Assembly: GCA_964544115.1 (NCBI GenBank)
Contig: CAZJBP010000016.1
Coordinates: 1 to 29,838 of the forward strand
Source of the DNA: CAZJBP01 sp964544115
Lineage (GTDB): Bacteria > Verrucomicrobiota > Kiritimatiellia > UBA8416 > JADHWI01
Reading direction: 5' to 3'
Length of the DNA stretch: 29,838 nt
This document shows, piece after piece, positions 24,001 through 29,838 of this stretch (the stretch's first letter is position 1; each line of letters starts with the position of its first letter). The notes under the pieces were generated by a model. The model was not told the origin of the DNA. It saw only the letters and a program-made list of their open reading frames with translations, and did no database searches. The translations under genes were made by a program, and so were the position numbers.

Positions 24001-25068
24001 ATGAGCGACATTGAAGCAATGGGTGCTGGGCTGGGGGGCTTGCCCCTCCTGAACGAATCACGGACGCGATCGATCTGCCCGGAGAATCCGACCGGCGCGA
24101 AGGGCATGGGCGGCATGGCCGTTCCGGATCCCAAACTGCCGTTCAGTCCGGCCGCCAGCGATCTGGGGCAGGGGTGGAAGGTCAACCCCTTCGTCAAGGT
24201 GAAGTCGGGCGAGACGGTCACCATCATGGACGTGGACGGGCCCGGCGTGATTCAGCACATCTGGCTTGTGGCCGACCCGGCCAAGGGGCGCTCGCACATC
24301 ATCCGCTTCTACTGGGACGGCGAGGAGACGCCGTCGATCGAAACGCCCGTGTCGGACTTCTTCGCCGTGGGCCACAACAAGTTCGCGAAGGTCAACTCGC
24401 TGGCCGTCATCTGCAATCCGGGCACGGCCTTCAACTGCTACTGGCCGATGCCGTTCCGCAAGCACGCGCGGATCACCTTCACGAACGAGGACAAGGATGA
24501 GCTGGGCCTGCTGACCTACCAGATCACCTACGCCGAGACCGCGGTGCCGGCGAGCGCCGGATACTTCCACGCCCAGTGGCGGCGCGCGGTGACCGACCGG
24601 GCCAACCCGGACTACGTGATCGCCGACGGCATCCGCGGCAAGGGCAAGTACGTGGGGACCTTCCTGGCCTGGACGCAGTTGTCCGAGGGATGGTGCGGCG
24701 AAGGCGAGATCAAGTTCTACATGGACGGGGATGGCCAGTTCCCGACCATCTGCGGGACCGGCACCGAGGATTACCTGTGCGGCAGCTACGGTTTCCCGGA
24801 GCTCTACACGACGGCCTACGCGGGCGTCGTGCTCAAGCATACCGGCGATAACGGCCCGACGAAATGGAGCCTGTACCGCTGGCACATCATGGACCCGGTC
24901 AGTTTCGCCAAGGACTTGCGCGTGACGATCCAGGCGCTGGGCTGGTGGCCGAACGGCAAGTACCAGCCGCTGGCCGACGACATCGCGTCCGTGGCCTACT
25001 GGTACCAGACCGAGCCGCACGCGGCGTTCCCGAAGCTGCCGTCCCTTGACAAGCGCTGGCCGCGCTGA
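24001..25068 (+). CDS. GH172 (DUF2961) family glycosidase
   Basis: 355 residues; ATG 24001 with AAGGAG at 23987-23992. The motifs YWDGEETPSIETPVSDFF (104-121), SEGWCGEGEIKFYMDGD (228-244) and CGTGTEDYLCGSYGF (251-265) define the family. Glu256 in GTGTED is the expected nucleophile, and Glu234 or Glu236 the expected acid/base. GH172 members include difructose-anhydride synthase/hydrolase, alpha-D-fructofuranosidases and alpha-D-arabinofuranosidases, and assemble as trimers or larger. The substrate cannot be chosen from the sequence. No signal peptide is seen. The gene ends 12 bases from the convergent GH65 fusion. Confidence 0.93.
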   Translation: MSDIEAMGAGLGGLPLLNESRTRSICPENPTGAKGMGGMAVPDPKLPFSPAASDLGQGWKVNPFVKVKSGETVTIMDVDGPGVIQHIWLVADPAKGRSHIIRFYWDGEETPSIETPVSDFFAVGHNKFAKVNSLAVICNPGTAFNCYWPMPFRKHARITFTNEDKDELGLLTYQITYAETAVPASAGYFHAQWRRAVTDRANPDYVIADGIRGKGKYVGTFLAWTQLSEGWCGEGEIKFYMDGDGQFPTICGTGTEDYLCGSYGFPELYTTAYAGVVLKHTGDNGPTKWSLYRWHIMDPVSFAKDLRVTIQALGWWPNGKYQPLADDIASVAYWYQTEPHAAFPKLPSLDKRWPR

Positions 25069-25080
25069 GCACAGGACGCC

Positions 25081-28026
25081 TCACCGGGCGGACAGGAGCT
25101 GCTGGGCGCTCGCGGCCGACAGGTCCGGCATGGACAGGTTGGCTGCGGGATGCCCGGCGGCGGCGCCGACGGCCACACACCGCATGCCCGCCGCCACGGC
25201 GCCTTCCACGCCGGCGCCGGCATCCTCGACCACAAGGCAGCGTGCGGGCGGTATCTTAAGCCGCCGGGCCGCCGTCAGGAATACCTCCGGATCGGGCTTG
25301 GTCCTGGAAATATCGTTGCCGTCCGCCACCGCGTCGAAGCGGTTCGTCAGGCCGATCCGCCGCAGAATCATCGGCGTGTTCCGGCTGGACGAGGCGATGG
25401 CGGCCTTGACGCCAAGGTCCTTCAATTCCTCGAGAAGAACCATGACGCCGGGCAGGATGTCGCGCGGCGTCAGCTTCTCCAGCAGCTTCCGGTAGGTCTC
25501 GTTCTTGCGGGTGGCCATGGCTTCCTTCTCCGCCGCGGAGTAGGTCTTCGCCGCGCGCTCCAGAAGAATGTCCAGGCTGGCCATGCGGCTCACGCCGCGC
25601 AGGCGATGGTTGATGTCGTGGTCAAAATAGATGCCTTCCTCATCGGCGAGCTGCTTCCAGGCGAGGTAGTGGAACTCGTCCGTGGACACGACCACGCCGT
25701 CGAGGTCGAACAACACGGCCTGGATGCTTCCCCTGCACCGTGGCGGCTTGACCGCAGGCAGCGTCCAGCGGCCCCGCATGTCCAGCGTCTCTCCGCGGCG
25801 GATGCGGACCGTCTTCCCGCGCACGCTCAGGATCGCCGGCGCGCCTGCGTCTCCGGCCGTGATTGTCAGGCGGTCGGGCCGGACCAGGAACCGCAGGCGC
25901 AGTCCGCGGACCACGAGGCTGAACTCCAGCCGCCGCCAGTGCGCCGGGAGCTGCGGATCGACAACGATGCGATCCGGACCCACTTTCACGCCGCCGAACC
26001 CCGCCACGATCGCGCTCCAGCCGCCGCCGAGCGCGGCCGAGTGGATGCCGTCATCGGAGCTGCCGCCCTGCCGGATGCCGTCGATGCCGCAGGCCTGGCG
26101 CATGTAGGCGTAGGCCTTCTCGGGACGCCCCGCCTCGAGACTGAACATGACGTGCAGGGCCGGGGACAGGCTCGACCCGTGGAGCGTGACCGGATAGTAG
26201 CGCCGGAAGTTTGCGCGGAAAATCTCCGGGCTGCTCAGCTGGGGCAGGAGGTAGAGCAGCAGCATCACGTCGGCCTGCTTGATCTGCTGGCGGGGGTGCT
26301 GAAAATAGCCCTCGAACTGCTCGTACAGGCCGGTCTTGGGGTCAAAGCCGATCTTCAGCCGGTCCGCCACGAACAGCCAGCGCTTCACCTCTGAGGCGGA
26401 AAGCTTGTGCTCGCGCCGGAAGCTCCGGCTGAGAGCCGGCTGCTCGGAACCCGCGCGATCCAAGAGAGACGCGGCCCAGCGCAGGTTCCAGGCGGCCATG
26501 GCATTGGTGTAGACGCTGTCGTTGACGCCGGAGTGATACTCGTCCGGGCCGATCACGCCGCGGATGTGGAATTGCGGACTGGCCGGCGTCCGTGTCTCCG
26601 TGACCACTGACTCCCGGTACCGCGCCGTGGCCACCGCGATCTCCAGCGCCGGCCCGAAGAGAAACCCATCGTCGCCGGTTGCCAGGTAGTGCTGATGACA
26701 GCCCATGGCCACGTCGGCGGTGATGTGGATTTCCTCTTCGCCGCCGCGCCAGCGGAAGTAAGTGCCGTCGGGGCGTTTCAGCCACTTCGGGCACTCCTCC
26801 CGGCCCGTGTCGGCCGATTCCCACGGGAACCTCACGCCCTTCAGCCCGCATTGGCGCGCATCGGCCTCGCCGGCGGCCATTCGGTCGGAGCGATATCGGA
26901 GGAGCGATTCCGCGATGTCCGGAAACTGCTGGCTGAAGAACGGCAGCATGTAGATTTCCGTGTCCCAGAAGATGTGGCCGTTGTAGCCCGGCCCGGACAT
27001 GCTCTTGGCAGGGATGCTGGCGCTCAGGTTCTGCCGGACGTTGTTCCGCGAGGCGGATTGCAGGAGGTGGAACACGAAGAACCGGGCCATGGTCTGAACC
27101 ATGCGGTCGCCGTCGATCCGGATGTCGGCCACCTTCCAGTAGTCGGCCCACTCGGCGGCGTGCTCGCGCTCGAGGGTCGGAAACCCCGGCAGGTCGGCGA
27201 CTTCCTCCAGGGCCGCCTCGAGCGGCTCTCCTGCGTGCAGGTTGTTGTGAATGCTGACGGCCTTTTCCAGGTGCAGGGCGACGCCCTGGTGCGCGTTCAG
27301 CTTCAGCGACACGCCGGCCTGCCTGTCGCCGCTCACGGGCGACGGTTCGATCTGCGCAGCCCCCGGGCCGTCCGCACGTACCGCGATCCGGGAGGCCACC
27401 GCCACGGCGATCTTCGCCGGCACGGTGCGGACCGCATACCAGGCCGTCGCTCCGTCCACGCCGCTGGAGATCTCCCGCGTCTGCACGATGCCGTCCTCAT
27501 AGCCGGCGTTGCCGTCAATCGCCGACAGGACCGTCACGGGCCCGGAATAGTTCTCGGGCGTGATCTCGTATGAGAGCGCGATGACGTTCGGACGCGCCTG
27601 GCTGACGATGCGGTGCGAGACGATCCGGGTCACGCGGCCGGACGTGCCCTTGAACCGCGCATCCCGGGTCAGGACGCCGCGGCGCATGTCGAGCGTGAGC
27701 GTCTCCTCCACGGGTGCGGCGGCGGTGACGATCTCCTTGCCGTCGTGAACGTGAAGGGAGAGCGCGTTGGGCAGGCACACCAGGCGGGAGGGGCGGCGGA
27801 ACTTGCGGGGCTCGCCTTCCAGGCGCCCGGGCCGGTCGTAGACCTCAGCCATCAGGGTCATAGGCCTGGACTCGCCGGCCGCGGAGATTTCCTCGGCGGC
27901 GCCGCGCACGCCAAGGAGCCCGTTGCCGAGCGTGCAGAGGCTTTCCCAGTAGGGTCGCTCGCCCGTCGCCGCGTCGCGCGCCACGATCGTCCACCCACGC
28001 AGATGCGAAATGTTCGAGTCCTTCAT
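25081..28026 (-). CDS. GH65 glycoside phosphorylase/hydrolase fused to a beta-phosphoglucomutase domain
   Basis: 981 residues from ATG 28026, with GGAG 7 bases upstream. Residues 1-about 760 are GH65: NGLLGVRG near the N-terminus, GYNGHIFWDTEIYMLP (347-362), GVIGPDEYHSGVNDSVYTN with catalytic Glu496, and LHGSSLSPALH (615-625), the Ser-rich loop that binds phosphate in maltose, trehalose and kojibiose phosphorylases. Residues about 767-981 are a HAD-type beta-phosphoglucomutase: FDLDGVV (nucleophile Asp774, acid/base Asp776), LRGVSRMASLD, ASSSRN, TKPDPEVF and VVEDAGAGVE. A phosphorylase would release beta-glucose 1-phosphate, which the second domain converts to glucose 6-phosphate in one polypeptide. 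Which disaccharide is used is unknown. Confidence 0.93.
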   Translation of the reverse strand: MKDSNISHLRGWTIVARDAATGERPYWESLCTLGNGLLGVRGAAEEISAAGESRPMTLMAEVYDRPGRLEGEPRKFRRPSRLVCLPNALSLHVHDGKEIVTAAAPVEETLTLDMRRGVLTRDARFKGTSGRVTRIVSHRIVSQARPNVIALSYEITPENYSGPVTVLSAIDGNAGYEDGIVQTREISSGVDGATAWYAVRTVPAKIAVAVASRIAVRADGPGAAQIEPSPVSGDRQAGVSLKLNAHQGVALHLEKAVSIHNNLHAGEPLEAALEEVADLPGFPTLEREHAAEWADYWKVADIRIDGDRMVQTMARFFVFHLLQSASRNNVRQNLSASIPAKSMSGPGYNGHIFWDTEIYMLPFFSQQFPDIAESLLRYRSDRMAAGEADARQCGLKGVRFPWESADTGREECPKWLKRPDGTYFRWRGGEEEIHITADVAMGCHQHYLATGDDGFLFGPALEIAVATARYRESVVTETRTPASPQFHIRGVIGPDEYHSGVNDSVYTNAMAAWNLRWAASLLDRAGSEQPALSRSFRREHKLSASEVKRWLFVADRLKIGFDPKTGLYEQFEGYFQHPRQQIKQADVMLLLYLLPQLSSPEIFRANFRRYYPVTLHGSSLSPALHVMFSLEAGRPEKAYAYMRQACGIDGIRQGGSSDDGIHSAALGGGWSAIVAGFGGVKVGPDRIVVDPQLPAHWRRLEFSLVVRGLRLRFLVRPDRLTITAGDAGAPAILSVRGKTVRIRRGETLDMRGRWTLPAVKPPRCRGSIQAVLFDLDGVVVSTDEFHYLAWKQLADEEGIYFDHDINHRLRGVSRMASLDILLERAAKTYSAAEKEAMATRKNETYRKLLEKLTPRDILPGVMVLLEELKDLGVKAAIASSSRNTPMILRRIGLTNRFDAVADGNDISRTKPDPEVFLTAARRLKIPPARCLVVEDAGAGVEGAVAAGMRCVAVGAAAGHPAANLSMPDLSAASAQQLLSAR

Positions 28027-28247
28027 CGTGGAACTCCAGATCCCTTATGCCCAGTCGGGAAGCCGCTCCCGGCCGCCGGCGCAATGGAGGCCGCATCGTA
28101 GGGCACGCTCCGGACGGCTGTCAAACATGCGAAGAGAGCAACAGCAGGGGCACATTACACTTCCTGGTCTATGGCGTCCTCGCCCGGGCCGGCACCTGGG
28201 AGAGGCGCGGCCTACTCGGTCGTATGCGACGGGACGCTGCCCGGTAG

Positions 28248-28273
28248 GGCGGCGCTCTCCGAGCGCCAGCCCC
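28248..28273 (-). terminator. Candidate hairpin downstream of GH29
   Basis: GGCGCTC (28252-28258) and GAGCGCC (28262-28268) pair perfectly around a 3-base loop, extended by GGGC/GCCC across a one-base bulge. It lies 36-61 bases after the GH29 stop on the minus strand. No T tract, so a structured spacer or dispersed repeat is also possible. Confidence 0.4.
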
Positions 28274-28308
28274 ATGTGCTGGGTGCCATGAAGATGCCCC
28301 CGGGGTAG

Positions 28309-29604
28309 CTACGCGCCGTAAGCCGCAAAAGCGCGGATCAACGGCTCGGAGACGGCGCGCCTCACGTTCAGCCTCAACTTCACGACCTCGACAGCGGGGA
28401 AGCGGTCGATCTTCTTGTGGCCGATGGAGGTGCCCCGGCAGATTTCGTTCCAGCGGCCGCCGGCGAAGGCTTCGACCACGTAGTCCCGCACTCGTGCGCC
28501 ACGGGTGATCTCCTCCATGATCGCGACGCGATCAATGCGGGTCGGCTGCTTCAGCACCAGTTCCAGCGCGCTTCCCTGGCCGGAGGTCTCGGCCACGCTC
28601 CGGCTGAACTGCCGGCGGATTTCCGCGCCGAACTCCTTGTACCGCTGCATGTCGGTCGTAGGAATCAGCCCGTCGCGGTCCGGATTGGAGTTCAGCAGGA
28701 GGTTGCAGTTGCGGCCGACCGAGCGATCATACAGGCTCATGAGATGGTCGAGGCTGCTGACCAGGTGGTCCTCGTTTGGCTGCCAGCCCCATTGCCCCTT
28801 CCGGATCGGAACGTCGCATTCGCCCGGCAGCCAGATCGCGCCGTCAGGATCGCCGCTGCCCAGGGACGCGCTGACGCCGTCCTTGACCGCCGCCGCGTCG
28901 CTGACGGTCGCCCAGCAGGGATCGGGCGCGACGCCGTCCTCGTTGCCGATCCACCGGATCGTGGCGTGGGGCGACTGGAAGATCGAAGCGCGGGGCTGCA
29001 ACTCGCGCAGGAGGGCCCCAATGTCCGGCCCTCCCTTTTCAACCGCGATCGCGCTGCCGTCGAACCAGATCTCGCCCAGTTCGCCATATCGGCTCCACAG
29101 CTCCCGAAGTTGCTGCTCGCAGACGCGCGTGTAGCCCGCTTGATCCACCGGCCCGCCAGGTGCGGCGATGAGGCCGGGGTTGTCCACCTTCAGGTAGCCG
29201 TTGGCGGCCGTGCTGTAGTAGAGGCCGGGCAGAATGCCGTACTTGCGGCAGGAGGTCACAAAGTCCGCCACGACGTCGCCCTTGCCGCCGCGCCAGGCGC
29301 TCTGGCGAACGCCGTAGTCGTAGGCCTCGGTCGGCCAGAGACAGAAGCCGCAGCAGTGTTTGGCGGTCAGAACGGCGTATTTCGCTCCGAACGCCCGCGC
29401 GGCCTCCATCCACTGGTCGGTGTCCAGCCGGTCCGGACGGAAGAGGTCCGGGCTCGGATAGTCCCGGAAGCTGCGCCAGTTCCAGCTTCCGGAGTAGGTG
29501 AACATGTTGAAGTGGACGAAGAGCCCCAGTTCCAGATCCTGCCAAGCCGCCTGGATCGGCGTGGGCCGCGGAAGATGGGCGCTGGATGAAGATTCCTCTC
29601 TCAT
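28309..29604 (-). CDS. GH29 alpha-L-fucosidase
   Basis: 431 residues from ATG 29604, chosen because GGGAG lies 7 bases upstream; an in-frame ATG at 29643 adds 13 residues without a ribosome site. Motifs are LGLFVHFNMFTYSGSWNW (26-43), KYAVLTAKHCCGFCLWPT (75-92) and ELGEIWFDGSA with nucleophile Asp182. The C-terminal 100 residues look like a beta-sandwich domain of carbohydrate-binding type. The usual KHHDGF of many GH29 enzymes is KHCCGF here, so sugar contacts may differ. GH29 enzymes remove alpha-L-fucose (or occasionally galactose-like sugars) with retention. No signal peptide. It is followed by 282 bases of mostly featureless spacer before the GH65 gene, which is on the same strand. Confidence 0.93.
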   Translation of the reverse strand: MREESSSSAHLPRPTPIQAAWQDLELGLFVHFNMFTYSGSWNWRSFRDYPSPDLFRPDRLDTDQWMEAARAFGAKYAVLTAKHCCGFCLWPTEAYDYGVRQSAWRGGKGDVVADFVTSCRKYGILPGLYYSTAANGYLKVDNPGLIAAPGGPVDQAGYTRVCEQQLRELWSRYGELGEIWFDGSAIAVEKGGPDIGALLRELQPRASIFQSPHATIRWIGNEDGVAPDPCWATVSDAAAVKDGVSASLGSGDPDGAIWLPGECDVPIRKGQWGWQPNEDHLVSSLDHLMSLYDRSVGRNCNLLLNSNPDRDGLIPTTDMQRYKEFGAEIRRQFSRSVAETSGQGSALELVLKQPTRIDRVAIMEEITRGARVRDYVVEAFAGGRWNEICRGTSIGHKKIDRFPAVEVVKLRLNVRRAVSEPLIRAFAAYGA

Positions 29605-29795
29605 AGTGCCGCTCCCTTCCTCACAGCAGTTTCCGGCCGCCAATGTCCAGATTCAGGGGTGCGATGTCAAGAGGTCGGCGGGCAATAGAACTTGTTCCCG
29701 ACTCGCCGGTTTGAGACACTAGTGCAGTCCTTGGAAGGTGGGCGTTTTCTGGGTGAAGCCGCCAGGAGTGGCGTAAGTGTGTGGAGGCCCAGCAG

Positions 29796-29838
29796 ATGAG
29801 AAGAAATAGGATGAAGGCTCTGGCAGTGAAAGGCGCAG
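29796..29838 (+). CDS. Start of an unidentified gene running off the right edge (possible prepilin-like protein)
   Basis: ATG 29796 has GGAGG at 29783-29787, 8 bases upstream, and the frame (MRRNRMKALAVKGA) stays open to the end. A short basic leader ending in Lys-Gly-Ala is common at the start of type IV prepilin-like and DUF1559 proteins, where the next residues would be FTLIELLVV, but those are outside the window. It might be a chance start. The 191 bases between it and the GH29 start show no other structure I can name. Confidence 0.4.
   Translation, partial: MRRNRMKALAVKGA

Noticed and set aside
22685..24061. 458-residue minus-strand frame over the GH63-like gene
   Set aside because: Antisense shadow of a gene with clear glycosidase motifs on the plus strand.
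1..29838. tRNA, rRNA and CRISPR arrays
   Set aside because: I saw no cloverleaf with a T-loop GTTCRA pattern in context, no rRNA-like conserved stretch and no regularly spaced repeats. Reading by eye could miss a divergent tRNA.

Overview
The window is a GC-rich bacterial segment with strong third-position GC bias. That bias produces many long antisense ORFs, which I left out. The gene content is dense in glycoside hydrolases of plant and algal polysaccharide families, with two exported or membrane type I phosphodiesterases of the alkaline-phosphatase superfamily, a sulfotransferase-like gene, two toxin-antitoxin-like pairs and dispersed inverted repeats. It contains no SusC/SusD pair. This fits an uncultured member of the PVC group (Verrucomicrobiota, Kiritimatiellota, Lentisphaerota or Planctomycetota) or a similar polysaccharide-degrading phylum. 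The assignment is an inference from gene content, not from a marker gene.

Layout. (1) 1-1433: the tail of an unknown gene, an AT-rich island, then a class II Fic AMP-transferase with its own inhibitory motif. (2) 1470-9018: a tightly packed plus-strand run. It encodes a membrane-anchored AlkP-superfamily enzyme, a Tat-exported AlkP paralogue (4-nt overlap), a 63-residue ribbon-helix-helix-like protein, a three-TM protein with a cytoplasmic charged hairpin, a sulfotransferase-like P-loop protein and a GH51 arabinofuranosidase (4-nt overlap). This is the best candidate for a poorly described system: envelope phospho- or sulfo-ester chemistry tied to a glycosidase. (3) 9031-9892 (minus): a DUF6036-type nucleotidyltransferase-like gene overlapping a small partner. 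(4) 9893-10547: a structured intergenic region with hairpins and a dispersed repeat. (5) 10548-20182 (plus): GH38 alpha-mannosidase, an ABC exporter, an RHH/PIN toxin-antitoxin pair with a visible operator palindrome, GH31 alpha-glucosidase and a clan GH-A-like barrel protein. (6) 20235-22190 (minus): GH127, convergent with the preceding gene across two hairpins. (7) 22191-22780: a second repeat-bearing divergent region. (8) 22781-25068 (plus): a GH63/GH37-like (alpha/alpha)6 hydrolase and GH172. (9) 25081-29604 (minus): a GH65/beta-phosphoglucomutase fusion and GH29 alpha-fucosidase. (10) At the right edge, a short reading frame begins and runs out of the window.

How the genes may work together (inference). 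Nine or ten glycosidases with different sugar specificities (L-arabinofuranose, mannose, glucose, fucose, D-arabino- or fructofuranose) all lack recognisable signal peptides. They would therefore act on oligosaccharides already inside the cell. The GH65-phosphoglucomutase fusion would send an alpha-glucobiose into glucose 6-phosphate. No importer, SusCD pair or dedicated regulator lies in the window; the only transporter has exporter architecture. The AlkP/sulfotransferase run is the only part directed at the envelope.
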